DNA from: Nocardia vulneris
Lineage (GTDB): Bacteria > Actinomycetota > Actinomycetes > Mycobacteriales > Mycobacteriaceae
Direction of reading: 5' to 3'
Assembly (NCBI RefSeq): GCF_001613425.1
Contig: NZ_BDCI01000011.1
Span: forward strand, 1 to 64,000
DNA length: 64,000 bases
This document shows, one piece after another, positions 42,491 through 51,906 of the stretch (positions are counted from its first letter, which is position 1; each line of letters begins with the position of its first letter). The notes below the pieces were generated by a model. The model was not told the origin of the DNA. It worked only from the letters and a program-made list of their open reading frames with translations, and did no database searches. Both the position numbers and the translations under genes were made by a program.

Positions 42491-44026
42491 TCAGCTGTGC
42501 TGCGCGATCAGCTGCGACAGCGCGGGGCGCTGGATCTTGCCGGTGGCGGTGCGCGGGAAGTCGCGGAAGTCGACGACGACCGGGTCGGCCATCAGCGGCA
42601 GATCCGCGACCGCCGCGCGCCACGCGGCCGCGTCGAAGGGCCGGTCGCGCAACGCGATTACCGGCACGACGCCGTTGTCCTGTTCCAGCACAATGGCTTC
42701 CAGTAGCCACGGCATGCGGGCGAGCAGCACGTCCTCCATCGCGATCGCGCTGGGGAGCCGCTTCATCCGTTCGACCTGCCGATCGATCAGGATCAGCTTG
42801 CCGAAGCGGGTCCGCTTGCCGTAATCGCCGGTGTCCCACCAGCCGTCGGCACTGGTGTTGGCTTCGGCCGCCTCGCGCCGGTTGATGTAGGTCTGGAACT
42901 GGCCCGCGGAGGTGACCTGGATCCGGCCCGCGGTGCCGTTCGGCACCCGCTTGCCGTCGGGGCCGACGATCCGGGCCTTCGAGTAGCCCGGCGCGGTCCA
43001 TCCGGCCGAATGTCCTTCCGGCAGCCGGCTCACCTTGGCACGGTGTTTGCGGCCGGTGAAACCCTTGAGGTGCACCTTGGCCGCGATGCCGCCGAGTTCG
43101 GACTGACCGTACGCCTCGAAGAAGGTCGCGAGCCGGTACTTCGAGCCCGCGAGCAGCCGCCGCACGGTGCCGGGATGGATGACGTCGAAGGTGCTCACGT
43201 AGTGCCGCACCGAGGCCAGAGTTCCGTTGTCGGCCAGGTACTCCCACTGCATGAGCGTGTTGGGATGTGCCTCCAGGTAGATCGGCTGGTAGCGCCGGAT
43301 GAACGGAGCCACCGCCTCGCCCGCGTGATCGGACAGGATGACCAGCGGCACGTTGCGGCGCAGTGCGCAGAGCAGGCCGGTCACGGTGCGGTAGTGCACG
43401 GGGGACACCGCGACGGCGGCGTAGCCGCGCAGCCGGCCGATGATCGCGGGCACCTCCTGGGCGTAGCCCTGGTGGTCGGTGCCGCGCCGCGTGTACTGCA
43501 CCAGCTTCGGCACGCCGGTGGTACCCGAGGTGTGCGTGACGATGTAGGGGGCGGTGCCCGGCATCGACACGGCGGTGGTGCGGCGCGGCGCGGTGTCGGG
43601 CAGCCGGGCGGCCAGCTCGGCCCAGTCATCGATCTGCCGGAGCGCCTCGAGCTGTTCGACCTTGGCCCGGCGGTCGCCGGTGGTGACGATGCGTTCGATC
43701 GTCACGGGCGCGAGCATGCGGCCGAGGGTCTCGACGTCGAGCGCCGGGCTGAGCAGGACCGGCACGCCGCCCACCGCGGTCAGCGCCGCGATGACGATCA
43801 TGATGTCCAGCGGCGCGTCCAGCCATACCGCGCAGTAGTCGCCGGGTTTGATGCCGGTGCTCTCGAACAGCGTCGCCGCACGGCTGGCCGCGTCGGCGAC
43901 ATCGGTCAGTGCCACCTGATTGTCGACCACCGGCACGGCGACCGAGGAATGGTCGCTGATCCAGGGCCGGGCATCCGGCGCGATCTCGATCAACTGATCG
44001 TAGATGAGATTGTGGTTTCGAGTCAT
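42491..44026 (-). CDS. Stand-alone adenylation enzyme (aryl/acyl acid ligase)
   Basis: 511 aa from ATG 44026; a TTG four codons upstream is possible. ANL signatures: THTSGTTGVPKLVQYTRRG near 165, EAYGQSELGG near 305, WWDTGDYGKRTRFGKLILIDRQVERMKR near 410-440, and catalytic Lys in TATGKIQRPAL near the C-terminus. No carrier protein is encoded nearby, so it may form an aryl-CoA or directly an amide or ester. It is first gene of the minus-strand unit ligase - UbiA 2 - FadD - prenyl synthase, divergent from the aminobenzoate genes. A natural substrate would be 3-hydroxyanthranilate, but that is inference. Confidence 0.88.
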   Translation of the reverse strand: MTRNHNLIYDQLIEIAPDARPWISDHSSVAVPVVDNQVALTDVADAASRAATLFESTGIKPGDYCAVWLDAPLDIMIVIAALTAVGGVPVLLSPALDVETLGRMLAPVTIERIVTTGDRRAKVEQLEALRQIDDWAELAARLPDTAPRRTTAVSMPGTAPYIVTHTSGTTGVPKLVQYTRRGTDHQGYAQEVPAIIGRLRGYAAVAVSPVHYRTVTGLLCALRRNVPLVILSDHAGEAVAPFIRRYQPIYLEAHPNTLMQWEYLADNGTLASVRHYVSTFDVIHPGTVRRLLAGSKYRLATFFEAYGQSELGGIAAKVHLKGFTGRKHRAKVSRLPEGHSAGWTAPGYSKARIVGPDGKRVPNGTAGRIQVTSAGQFQTYINRREAAEANTSADGWWDTGDYGKRTRFGKLILIDRQVERMKRLPSAIAMEDVLLARMPWLLEAIVLEQDNGVVPVIALRDRPFDAAAWRAAVADLPLMADPVVVDFRDFPRTATGKIQRPALSQLIAQHS

Positions 44027-44505
44027 AGCGTCACTCAATGTTTCGTGTCGGCCGGCGTTCCCGGAATAAACCGGTAGCTCCGGATCGAGCAGGGCTGAGG
44101 TTTACACCCGGACAGGATCGGGACGGTGTGAAACCGTGGGCCCGTTTGTTTCCAGAGGGGTTTGCATCGCATGAATCAGCGGGATCAATACACTGCGCTG
44201 GGTACTCCCGACTGCACTACAGGGGAGAGTATATGGTTCGCTTTCCGGCACCGGCAACGATCCGGCGCTGACAAGTTCGCGGCGAATATTGACAACACCC
44301 TGCCAGTCCGCCCTGTTGGCAACACCCTGCTATACCGGGGTCCGGTTCGCGAGGGATAAATTTACCATCGACTCGGCTGCGCGCCGGGTTTATCAATCGG
44401 CCTGCCTGCAGTCATGCGCAGCAGACTTTGAATTGACCTTCGAAGATATGCGGCGAGTCCGCAGGGTCTTTGTTCAGGATTCATGACGTAAGTGTGGTGA
44501 ATATA
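44027..44505. other. Divergent promoter region of the two biosynthetic operons
   Basis: 479 bases without a convincing gene. It is less GC-rich than the flanking genes and separates the minus-strand ligase/UbiA operon from the plus-strand aminobenzoate operon. It holds repeated CAACACCCTGC (44293-44303 and 44320-44330) and CAATACACTG at 44186-44195, which is also found before UbiA 1 at 37769-37778. These are candidate activator sites. Confidence 0.6.
44293..44330 (+). repeat. Direct repeat CAACACCCTGC x2, possible SARP binding site
   Basis: Two identical 11-base units at 44293-44303 and 44320-44330 (27 bases apart) with a third CCCTG at 44311-44315 midway, so CCCTG recurs at 13-14 base steps. 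SARP activators bind direct repeats, usually of 11- or 22-base period. The spacing here differs, so the assignment is tentative. Confidence 0.4.
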
Positions 44506-45294
44506 ATGATCGGACCGCAGCAGGCCTCGGATTCCGGGGCACAGCGGATCGCATTGGTGACCGGCGCCGCGGGTGGCATCGGTCATCGCATCGTGTACCG
44601 GCTCGCCGCTCAGGGCATGGTCGTCGTCGCGGTGGACCGGGCCGCGGACGCATCGAAGGAGCTGCGTGCCATGCCCGGTCAGGTGACGATCGTCCAGGGT
44701 GACGTGACCGACCCGGTCGATGTCGAACGCATCGTCGGCGATGTCGAACGGGATATCGGCCCGCTCGACTATCTGGTGAACGCGGCGGGCATCATGCGGT
44801 TCGGCGAGATCGTCGAACTGTCCGAGGACGACTGGGAAGAAACCTTCTCGGTCAACACGACCGGTGTTTTCCGGGTGACCAAGGCGGTGCTCACCCGCAT
44901 GATCTCCCGGCGGCGCGGCGCGGTGGTCACGGTGTCCTCCAATGCCGCGCGCACGCCGCGCGCGTCCATGTCCGCCTATTCGGCCTCCAAGGCGGCGGCG
45001 ACCATGCTCGCCAAATGCGCCGCGCTGGAGGTCGCCAAATACGGAATACGGTGCAACGTCGTTTCGCCCGGATCCACCAGGACCGAAATGCTGCAGGCGA
45101 CGTGGGAGGGTGAGGACCGTACCGAGGCCACCATCGCCGGTGTGCCGGAGAAATTCCGGCTCGGCATTCCGCTCGGCCGCATAGCCGATCCCGACGACAT
45201 CGTCGACGCCGTGGAATTCTTGCTGTCCGACCGCGCCCGGCACATCACGATGCAGGAACTCACCGTGGATGGTGGCGCGACACTCGGCAGCTGA
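44506..45294 (+). CDS. EntA-like SDR, predicted dihydro-hydroxyanthranilate dehydrogenase
   Basis: 262 aa from ATG 44506 (upstream TTG at 44470 less likely). Classical [11 protein letters not shown] (about 19-26), [25 protein letters not shown] with catalytic Ser, Tyr and Lys, then PGSTRTEML. The closest named relatives are 2,3-dihydro-2,3-dihydroxybenzoate dehydrogenases (EntA/DhbA). Next to PhzD- and PhzE-like genes the expected reaction is oxidation of trans-2,3-dihydro-3-hydroxyanthranilate to 3-hydroxyanthranilate, as in the caboxamycin-type pathway. First gene of the plus-strand operon. Confidence 0.9.
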   Translation: MIGPQQASDSGAQRIALVTGAAGGIGHRIVYRLAAQGMVVVAVDRAADASKELRAMPGQVTIVQGDVTDPVDVERIVGDVERDIGPLDYLVNAAGIMRFGEIVELSEDDWEETFSVNTTGVFRVTKAVLTRMISRRRGAVVTVSSNAARTPRASMSAYSASKAAATMLAKCAALEVAKYGIRCNVVSPGSTRTEMLQATWEGEDRTEATIAGVPEKFRLGIPLGRIADPDDIVDAVEFLLSDRARHITMQELTVDGGATLGS

Positions 45295-45325
45295 GTGCGC
45301 AGAAATTCGATCGATCAGAGGAGTC

Positions 45326-46003
45326 ATGATGTTCGGTGGAATACCCGACGTCATTTCGTATGAAATGCCGGTGCCGGACGAGATGCCGGAGAATATTGTC
45401 GACTGGAAAATCGAACCCCGTCGATCGGTGCTGTTGATCCACGATATGCAGAACTACTTTCTGCGCCCGCTGCGCGCCGGCGGCTCGCCCTACACCGAGT
45501 TGGTCGCCAACCTCACGCGGCTGCGTGCGGCCTGCGTGCGGGCCGGCGTGGCCGTCGTCTACACCGCGCAGCCCGGCGGGATGACCCCGGCCGAGCGCGG
45601 ATTGTTGCGTGATGTCTGGGGTCCGGGCATGACCACGGACGAGACCGATCGCGCGGTCGTGGCCGAATTGACCCCCGGCCCAGCCGATCTGGTGTCCACG
45701 AAGTGGCGCTACAGCGCGTTCCACGGGTCGGGGCTGCTCGACCGGTTCCGGGCGATGGGCCGCGACCAACTGATCATCAGCGGGGTGTACGCGCACGTCG
45801 GGGTGTTGGTCACCGCGTGCGAGTCCTACTCGAACGACATCGAGACCTTCCTCGCCGCCGATGCGATCGCCGACTTCACGCGTGCGGACCATCGGATGAC
45901 GCTCGATTACGCGGCGGCCCGCTGCGCCATGGTGCAGACCACCGCGGATCTGGTCGCCGCCGTACAGTCCGGCACGGACGTCGGCTCCCGGGTGGGTGTG
46001 TGA
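45326..46003 (+). CDS. PhzD-like isochorismatase
   Basis: 225 aa; ATG 45326 or 45329 behind AGAGGAG. It hydrolyses the vinyl ether of 2-amino-2-deoxyisochorismate to give dihydro-hydroxyanthranilate plus pyruvate. Isochorismatase-fold residues: Asp in [13 protein letters not shown], Lys in STKWRYSAF, and [33 protein letters not shown]. In this last segment the GVYAHVGVL reading without a nucleophilic Cys is that of PhzD rather than Cys hydrolases. Its stop overlaps the PhzE-like start (TGATG). Confidence 0.93.
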   Translation: MMFGGIPDVISYEMPVPDEMPENIVDWKIEPRRSVLLIHDMQNYFLRPLRAGGSPYTELVANLTRLRAACVRAGVAVVYTAQPGGMTPAERGLLRDVWGPGMTTDETDRAVVAELTPGPADLVSTKWRYSAFHGSGLLDRFRAMGRDQLIISGVYAHVGVLVTACESYSNDIETFLAADAIADFTRADHRMTLDYAAARCAMVQTTADLVAAVQSGTDVGSRVGV

Positions 46004-47922
46004 TGGCCCGCGTGCCCGCCGGGCGCGCGCTGCTCGATCGGCTGCTCGCCGATCCGCAGCAGCCGTTCGCGATGGTGCAGCGCTCGGGCGCCGAGGCGCC
46101 GGGCACCGTGGACATCATGTTCGGCGACTTCGCCGAACTGGCCGGCCTCGACGAGGTGCGGCTGGCCGACGAGGAGTCGGGCCTGCTCGTCCTGGTGCCC
46201 TACCGGCAGATCGCCGAGCGCGGTTTCCCCTGCAACGACGATCGCACGCCGTTGCTCGCGATGTCGGTGCGCGAGCACGAGCGCACCGACCGTGACACGG
46301 TGCTCGCGGCGATCGGCCCGGACCGGCTGGGCCCGGACTCGATCGATGCGGCGGGCTTCCGGTTCGACGTCTCCGACGAGGAGTACCGCCGGATCGTGCA
46401 GTCGGTCATCGCCGACGAGATCGGCACCGGTGAGGGCTCCAACTTCGTGATCAGCCGATCGCTGATCGGTTCGTTCGGGCCGGATCATCTGCACGTCTCG
46501 CTCGGCCTGTTCCGCAGGCTGCTGAGCGGCGAACGCGGTGCGTACTGGACCTATCTGGTGCACACCGGCACGCAGACCTTCGTCGGCGCCAGCCCGGAAG
46601 CGCATGCGCATTTCGACAATCGGACCGTGTCGATGAACCCGATCAGCGGCACCTACCGGTATCCGCCGGAGGGGCCGACCGAGTCGGGCCTGCTGCATTT
46701 CCTCGCCGATCAGAAAGAGAACGACGAGCTGTTCATGGTCGTCGACGAGGAACTCAAGATGATGTCGGCGCTCTGCCCGGCGGGCGGGACGGTGACCGGA
46801 CCGTATCTCAAGGAGATGGCGCATCTGGCGCACACCGAGTACCTGCTGCGGGGCCGCACCGAACTGGGCGTCGCCGAGGTGCTGCGCGAGACGATGTTCG
46901 CGCCGACCGTGGTCGGCTCGCCGCTGGAAAGCGCCACGCACGTCATCGCGCGGTACGAATCGGTCGGGCGCGGCTATTACAGCGGTGCCATCGCCTACAT
47001 CGACCGCGGGGCGAGCGGCGCGGTCCGGCTCGATTCGGCCATCCTGATCCGTACCGCCGTCGTGGACGCCGTGGGGCGGGCCAGGATCACCGTGGGCTCG
47101 ACGCTGGTGCGCGACTCCGATCCGGTCGGCGAGATGCACGAAACCTATGCCAAGGCAGCGGCTTTGATCAACGGATCGGTCACGGCGCGCTGGCCGCAGC
47201 TGTCCGCATTGCCCGCGGTCGCGGCCGCGTTGCAGAGTCGCAACTCGATCGCCTCGCAGTTCTGGTTCGCCGAAGCGGACAGCAGGCGCATCGGCGCGGC
47301 GCCGCAGGCCCGCGGCTCGGTGTTGCTGATCGACGCGGCCGACAACTTCACCACGATGCTCGCCAGCATGCTGCGTTCGCTCGGGTTCGAGTTGACGATC
47401 GCGAGCTGGGACGCCGAGGTGGAACTCGCCGACTACGACCTGGTCGTGCTCGGTCCCGGTCCCGGTGATCCCGGTGCGCTGCACGATCCCCGGGTGCTGG
47501 CGATGCGGCGCCGGATCAAGCAGCTCACGGCGGCCGATCAGCCGTTCGCCGCGGTCTGCCTGAGCCACCAGATCCTGTGCTCCGCACTGGGTTTGGAGAT
47601 CACCAGGCTGGACAAGCCGAATCAAGGTGTGAGCCGGGTGATTTCGCTGTTCGGCACGCCCGTGCGGGCCGGTTTCTACAACACCTTCGTCGCCCGTAGC
47701 GCGGTCGACGCCTTCGACTCCGCGCTCGGCCGGGTCGAGGTGAGTCGTGATCCGGCGACCGGTGAGGTGTACGCCCTGCAGGGCGAGCGCTTCGCCTCGG
47801 TGCAGTTCCACGCGGAATCGGTGCTGTCCCAAGACGGTCCGGCGGTGCTCGCCGCCATCGCGAGCAGGCTGATCGCCCGGCCCGCCGTGCTCGCCGGGGA
47901 CCGGGTGAGTGCTCGTGGCTAG
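46003..47922 (+). CDS. PhzE-like ADIC synthase (fused synthase and glutamine amidotransferase)
   Basis: 639 aa from ATG 46003. Residues 1-420 are the chorismate-using MST-type domain (MNPISGTYRYPPEGPT is nearly the PhzE signature; VVDEELKMMSALCPAGG, FVGASPEAH). Residues about 445-630 are a class I glutamine amidotransferase with nucleophile Cys519 (AVCLSHQILCSAL) and His603/Glu605 (VQFHAES). It converts chorismate and glutamine to 2-amino-2-deoxyisochorismate. The synthase-first, amidotransferase-second order is that of PhzE. It overlaps the downstream SDR start by 14 bases. Confidence 0.94.
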   Translation: MARVPAGRALLDRLLADPQQPFAMVQRSGAEAPGTVDIMFGDFAELAGLDEVRLADEESGLLVLVPYRQIAERGFPCNDDRTPLLAMSVREHERTDRDTVLAAIGPDRLGPDSIDAAGFRFDVSDEEYRRIVQSVIADEIGTGEGSNFVISRSLIGSFGPDHLHVSLGLFRRLLSGERGAYWTYLVHTGTQTFVGASPEAHAHFDNRTVSMNPISGTYRYPPEGPTESGLLHFLADQKENDELFMVVDEELKMMSALCPAGGTVTGPYLKEMAHLAHTEYLLRGRTELGVAEVLRETMFAPTVVGSPLESATHVIARYESVGRGYYSGAIAYIDRGASGAVRLDSAILIRTAVVDAVGRARITVGSTLVRDSDPVGEMHETYAKAAALINGSVTARWPQLSALPAVAAALQSRNSIASQFWFAEADSRRIGAAPQARGSVLLIDAADNFTTMLASMLRSLGFELTIASWDAEVELADYDLVVLGPGPGDPGALHDPRVLAMRRRIKQLTAADQPFAAVCLSHQILCSALGLEITRLDKPNQGVSRVISLFGTPVRAGFYNTFVARSAVDAFDSALGRVEVSRDPATGEVYALQGERFASVQFHAESVLSQDGPAVLAAIASRLIARPAVLAGDRVSARG

Positions 47923-48766
47923 GCGGCTCGTGCGCCGGGCGCTCGGCGGGGTCGCCGACTTCGTGAACCGGCCGGTGCCGGTCCGTCGGGCGAAGGACGA
48001 GGAGCCGGTCTCCGGGAAACGGATCCTGATCACCGGCGCGTCCGCCGGTATCGGCCGGGCCGCGGCGGTGGCAGCCGCCGCGGCCGGGGCCGAGGTCGTG
48101 CTGGTGGCGCGCCGGGAGCCGGAACTCGCGCAGTTGTCCGACGAGATCCGGGCCGCGGGCGGCAAAGCCGTCTATCGAACGTGCGATCTCACCGACGGCG
48201 ACGAGGTCGACGCGCTGCTCGACTGGGTGCGCACCTCGGTGGGCCGGGTGGACGTGCTGGTGAACAACGCCGGCCGGTCCATCCGGCGACCGATCACGGA
48301 ATCGTTCGATCGCATGCACGATTTCCGGCGCACCATGGGCATCAACTATTTCGGCCCGGTCCAGCTCAGCCTCGGCCTGCTGCCCGGCATGCTGGAATCG
48401 GGCCGCGGTCAGATCGTCAATGTCGGCACCTGGACCGTGCCCACCGGCACCTCGCCCCGCTTCGCGGCCTACCAGAGTTCCAAAACCGCGCTGACCGCGT
48501 TCGGCCGCTGCGTGGACGCCGAGTTGTCCGGCCGCGGGGTCGCGGTGACCTCCGTCCACTATCCGCTGGTGCACACCGCGATGAGCGCACCCACCCCCGA
48601 GTATCAGCGGCTGCCCGGGCTGACGCCGCAGGAAGCGGCGGAGTGGATTCTGACCGCGATCCGGCACCGGCCGGTGCAGGTGCTCCCGCGCTACGTGCCG
48701 GTGCTGTGGGCCCTGCGGTTGTCCGGCCCCCGCACGGTGGGCCGGCTGCTGCTGCGCTGGGGGTGA
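47909..48766 (+). CDS. SDR of the mycobacterial acyl-reductase type
   Basis: 285 aa from GTG 47909 inside the 3' end of the PhzE-like gene. TGASAGIG near 43, NNAG near 120, and catalytic Tyr and Lys in FAAYQSSKTAL near 186-192. The C-terminal QVLPRYVPVLWALRLSGPRTVGRLLLRWG is the ending seen in SDR domains of mycobacterial fatty acyl-CoA reductases. A role in reducing an acyl or prenyl-derived carbonyl is possible. It is coupled to the aminobenzoate genes but is not needed for 3-hydroxyanthranilate itself. Confidence 0.88.
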   Translation: MLVARRLVRRALGGVADFVNRPVPVRRAKDEEPVSGKRILITGASAGIGRAAAVAAAAAGAEVVLVARREPELAQLSDEIRAAGGKAVYRTCDLTDGDEVDALLDWVRTSVGRVDVLVNNAGRSIRRPITESFDRMHDFRRTMGINYFGPVQLSLGLLPGMLESGRGQIVNVGTWTVPTGTSPRFAAYQSSKTALTAFGRCVDAELSGRGVAVTSVHYPLVHTAMSAPTPEYQRLPGLTPQEAAEWILTAIRHRPVQVLPRYVPVLWALRLSGPRTVGRLLLRWG

Positions 48767-48907
48767 CCCGGGGGCGAATCGCCTGGTCCGCGTGCCGGTG
48801 ACAAGTAGCTGCCATGGAATTGCGACCACCGGCCCGATTAGTCTTTGTGTATACACCGGTAAATATCGACCGGTAAATCCCGTGGATTATTCAGAAAGGG
48901 CATCATC

Positions 48908-49807
48908 GTGATGCTACGCAATGGGCGACTCATGGTCGCAACAATGGCTTGCGCGGCAGCGCTCTGGCCCGGATTCGCCGGCCCCGCCGCCGCCGAATCC
49001 CCGGTCTCGGCCGCCGCCTGCGGCACGCCGCTGAATGCCGCTGAAATCGCCACGATCACCGAGCTCTCGGATATGGACACGATCCGTGGCGCCGACGGTC
49101 TGCAGCGGCTCGTCGAGGTCGGCGAGCGCAACGCGCAGATCGCAGAAATCCTTGTCGCACATGGTGATCGGCGTGGTCTCTTCGCGCTCATGAACGACAC
49201 CGCGGACCGTGCGACGGTGCTGCCGATGATCCGTTCCGGCGCCGGGCTGACCGATCCGCAGCGCGACGCGCAATTCTATTTCGAGGGCTACGAGACCTGG
49301 CTGCGCGCCGTGCACGCCGAATTCACCGGCGCGCCGATTGCCTGGCAGTGGGCACCCTATTTCGGGCTGGCCGGTAACTGCGCGGAGTCCGGCGCCTATG
49401 TGGCGATGGTCGGCTACAACGCGCATATGAGCGTCGATATCCCGTACGCGCTGGCCTCGACCGGTATCGGCCCGGACAACTCGGCCGATTACTTCAAATT
49501 GATGGACGCGATCGCCGTCAACAATCCCACCCTGGTCAGCCGGACCAAGCAGGCGTACAACGCCGATGTCGGCCCGCTGTGGCGGTTCTACTTCTTCGGC
49601 GAGGGACTCGATCGGATCACCGGCGAGGGTGTGGGCTCGACCATGCTGCTGCGCAGTGCGCTCGCCAGCGTGAACGCCACCAACCTGGCCAACGGCGTCG
49701 GCCTGGCCAACCCGGCCACCCGCGATCTCACCAACGCCGGCATCACCACCATGTGGGGAGCCATCGACGGTGTGCTCGCCACGCTCACGAACGTGAACGG
49801 GCTCTAG
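48908..49807 (+). CDS. Secreted DUF5995-family protein
   Basis: 299 aa from GTG 48908 or ATG 48911, after AGAAAGGG. A Sec signal peptide covers about residues 1-29 (MVATMACAAALWPGFAGPAAAES). The mature part contains two Cys (AACGTPL, GNCAES) and an all-helical pattern with the conserved FYFEGYETWLRAVHAEFTGAPIAWQWAPYF and VGYNAHMSVDIPYAL segments typical of the uncharacterised DUF5995 family. It sits inside the biosynthetic strand between the SDR and a secreted GDSL esterase. Function unknown. Confidence 0.82.
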   Translation: MMLRNGRLMVATMACAAALWPGFAGPAAAESPVSAAACGTPLNAAEIATITELSDMDTIRGADGLQRLVEVGERNAQIAEILVAHGDRRGLFALMNDTADRATVLPMIRSGAGLTDPQRDAQFYFEGYETWLRAVHAEFTGAPIAWQWAPYFGLAGNCAESGAYVAMVGYNAHMSVDIPYALASTGIGPDNSADYFKLMDAIAVNNPTLVSRTKQAYNADVGPLWRFYFFGEGLDRITGEGVGSTMLLRSALASVNATNLANGVGLANPATRDLTNAGITTMWGAIDGVLATLTNVNGL

Positions 49808-49814
49808 TACGCCA

Positions 49815-49865
49815 GGGCGCGAGCGCCCCGCTGTCTGCCAGCGGCCTCCCCGAAATGGTTCGGGG
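49815..49865 (+). terminator. Two adjacent GC-rich hairpins after the DUF5995 gene
   Basis: GGGCGC-GA-GCGCCC at 49815-49828 and CCCCGAA-ATGG-TTCGGGG at 49848-49865 are both perfect short stems. They lie between the DUF5995 stop and the GDSL gene. Lack of a T-run makes them partial terminators or processing sites. They may set a lower level for the downstream mevalonate genes. Confidence 0.5.
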
Positions 49866-49912
49866 CGCCGACTCCGAAACGGACTGAACGTCCCCGAAGA
49901 GAGATTCGAACC

Positions 49913-50842
49913 GTGAAGACTTCCACCCCCATCCGACTCCTTGCCGCTGCCTCGCTGTGCGCCGTGTCCGCCCTGCTGGGCACCGTCGCGCCGGCCGCCG
50001 CCGACGAGGGCGCCGACGGAAAATCCTTCGTGGCGATCGGCGATTCCTACACCACCAACGGCAACATCATCTACTCGCTCGGCTTCGGCTACGGCGGCGA
50101 CAAGTCCTGCCAGCGGTCGGACACCTCGTGGCCCAAGCAGCTGGCCGCGCAGATGAACATCGGCGCCGACGATTTGGAAGACGTCTCCTGCCTCGGCGCG
50201 TCCTTGGCCACCCCGCCGCACTACACCGCGACCTACATGGCCAAGCAGGCCGCCTCGGCCGGCGCGTTCGGCCCGAAGACCCGCCTCGTCACGATCCAGC
50301 TGGGCCAGAACGACATCTGGAACAGCTCGAACCGGCAGCGCGCGCTCGACGCCGAGGTCACCTGCCTGCCGAACTTCATCCAGGGCTGCGGACCCGACGC
50401 GGGCCTGGACGGCCGCGCGCCCGACTCTCGTGGTGTGAACGCCGATCAGTACGTGGCCTGGATCAAGCCGGTCGTGGACTACGTGCGCTACTACGCGCCG
50501 AACGCGCAGATCGTCTTCGTCGGCTACCCGACGATCGGCGAGCGCGGCAACCCGCAGTGGTGCTGGGAGTCCCCGGTGGGCCGGATGTCGCAGCCGCGCG
50601 CCGGTGCGATGACCGAGTTCCTGGACAAGGTCGACGACGCGCAGCGCACCGCCGCGGCCACGCTCGACGTCGGCTTCTTCGACACCAGGGCGGCCACCGC
50701 GGGCCACGGCAGCTGCGCCGCGGATTCGTGGATCAACGGGTACTTCAACCCGACCGGTGAGTTCCTCGGTATCCCGTTCCACCCGACCAAGCACGGTGAC
50801 ACGGTCACGGCGACCGGCATCAAGGAACAGTTCGGATTGTGA
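49913..50842 (+). CDS. Secreted SGNH/GDSL esterase
   Basis: 309 aa from GTG 49913. Signal peptide about 1-30 (MKTSTPIRLLAAASLCAVSALL...AAADE). SGNH blocks: block I FVAIGDSYTTNG with nucleophile Ser near 45, block III GQNDIW, and the catalytic His in IPFHPTKHGD near 296. Six or more Cys suggest disulfides, as in Streptomyces SGNH lipases and esterases. It overlaps the HMG-CoA reductase start (TGATG), so it is co-translated with the mevalonate genes. It could hydrolyse an exported ester or modify the envelope. Confidence 0.9.
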   Translation: MKTSTPIRLLAAASLCAVSALLGTVAPAAADEGADGKSFVAIGDSYTTNGNIIYSLGFGYGGDKSCQRSDTSWPKQLAAQMNIGADDLEDVSCLGASLATPPHYTATYMAKQAASAGAFGPKTRLVTIQLGQNDIWNSSNRQRALDAEVTCLPNFIQGCGPDAGLDGRAPDSRGVNADQYVAWIKPVVDYVRYYAPNAQIVFVGYPTIGERGNPQWCWESPVGRMSQPRAGAMTEFLDKVDDAQRTAAATLDVGFFDTRAATAGHGSCAADSWINGYFNPTGEFLGIPFHPTKHGDTVTATGIKEQFGL

Positions 50843-51906
50843 TGACTGAGGACACTTTTTCGGCAGCTACGGTGCCGATGCAATGGGTAGGGCCGCTCAA
50901 GATCTCCGGCAACGTCGCCGAGGGTCTGGTCGAGGTGCCGCTGGCCACCTACGAATCGCCCCTGTGGCCTTCGGTGGGACGCGGCGCCAAGATCTCCACC
51001 CTGTGCGAGCGTGGCATCGTGGCCACGCTGGTGGACGAGCGGATGACCAGGTCGGTGTTGCTGGAGGCCGATGACGCGGGCACCGCACTGGCCGCGGCCC
51101 GCCAGCTCACCGCCGAACTGCCGCAGCTGCGCCGGATCGTCGGCGAATGCAGCCGCTTCGCCGATCTGATCGACCTGCACCACCAGATCGTCGGCAACCT
51201 GCTGTTCCTGCGGTTCGAGTTCACCACCGGCGACGCGTCCGGGCACAACATGGTGACCCTGGCGGCCGACACCCTGCTCGGGCACATCGTGAACACCGTG
51301 CCCGGTGTGCGCTACGGGTCGGTGTCGGGCAACTTCTGCACCGACAAGAAGGCCTCCGCGGTCAACGGGATCCTCGGCCGCGGCAAGAACGTCGTCGCCG
51401 AGATCCTGATCCCGCGCGAGATCGTGGCGCAGCGGCTGCACACGACGGCCGCGCAGGTGGCCGATCTCAACGTGCGCAAGAACCTGATCGGCACCACGAT
51501 CGCGGGCGGAATCCGCACGGCGAACGCGCATTACGCGAACATGCTGCTCGGCGTGTACCTGGCCACCGGGCAGGACGCGGCGAACATCGTCGAGGGCTCG
51601 CAGGGCATCACCCACGTCGAGGATCGCGACGGGGATCTCTATTTCTCCTGCGCGCTACCGAATCTCATCGTCGGCACCGTCGGCAACGGCAAGGGGCTGG
51701 ATTTCGTCGAGGCGAACCTGGCCCGCATGGGGTGCCGCGAGAGCCGGGAAGTCGGCGGTAACGCACGGCGGCTCGCCGTGCTCACCGCTGCCGCCGTGCT
51801 CTGCGGAGAGCTGTCTCTGCTTGCGGCGCAGACAAATCCGGGCGAGTTGATGCGGACGCACATCCGCTTCGAGCGCTCGGCATCAGGAGAAGGAACAGGC
51901 CAATGA
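50842..51906 (+). CDS. HMG-CoA reductase (class I)
   Basis: 354 aa from ATG 50842 (a GTG one codon upstream is also possible). It reduces HMG-CoA to mevalonate, the committed step. Signatures: ATYESPLWPSVGRGAK with the catalytic Glu, FTTGDASGHNMVTLAAD (NADPH-binding), SGNFCTDKKASAVN with the catalytic Lys, and the late NGKGLDF and NPGELMR regions. The reading DKK places it with class I enzymes such as that of Streptomyces CL190. Overlaps HMG-CoA synthase by ATGA. Confidence 0.95.
   Translation: MTEDTFSAATVPMQWVGPLKISGNVAEGLVEVPLATYESPLWPSVGRGAKISTLCERGIVATLVDERMTRSVLLEADDAGTALAAARQLTAELPQLRRIVGECSRFADLIDLHHQIVGNLLFLRFEFTTGDASGHNMVTLAADTLLGHIVNTVPGVRYGSVSGNFCTDKKASAVNGILGRGKNVVAEILIPREIVAQRLHTTAAQVADLNVRKNLIGTTIAGGIRTANAHYANMLLGVYLATGQDAANIVEGSQGITHVEDRDGDLYFSCALPNLIVGTVGNGKGLDFVEANLARMGCRESREVGGNARRLAVLTAAAVLCGELSLLAAQTNPGELMRTHIRFERSASGEGTGQ

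Noticed and set aside
44506..46003. Catechol siderophore (2,3-dihydroxybenzoate) pathway
   Set aside because: The synthase is the amidotransferase-fused PhzE type, not isochorismate synthase, and the isochorismatase lacks a carrier domain; no NRPS is encoded.
44506..47922. Phenazine biosynthesis
   Set aside because: PhzD- and PhzE-like genes are present, but PhzF, PhzB/A and PhzG, needed to form the tricycle, are absent, while an EntA-like dehydrogenase gives a route to 3-hydroxyanthranilate.
45907..48165. 752-codon minus-strand frame over the PhzE-like gene
   Set aside because: Antisense shadow; the plus-strand PhzE signatures and active-site residues are clear.
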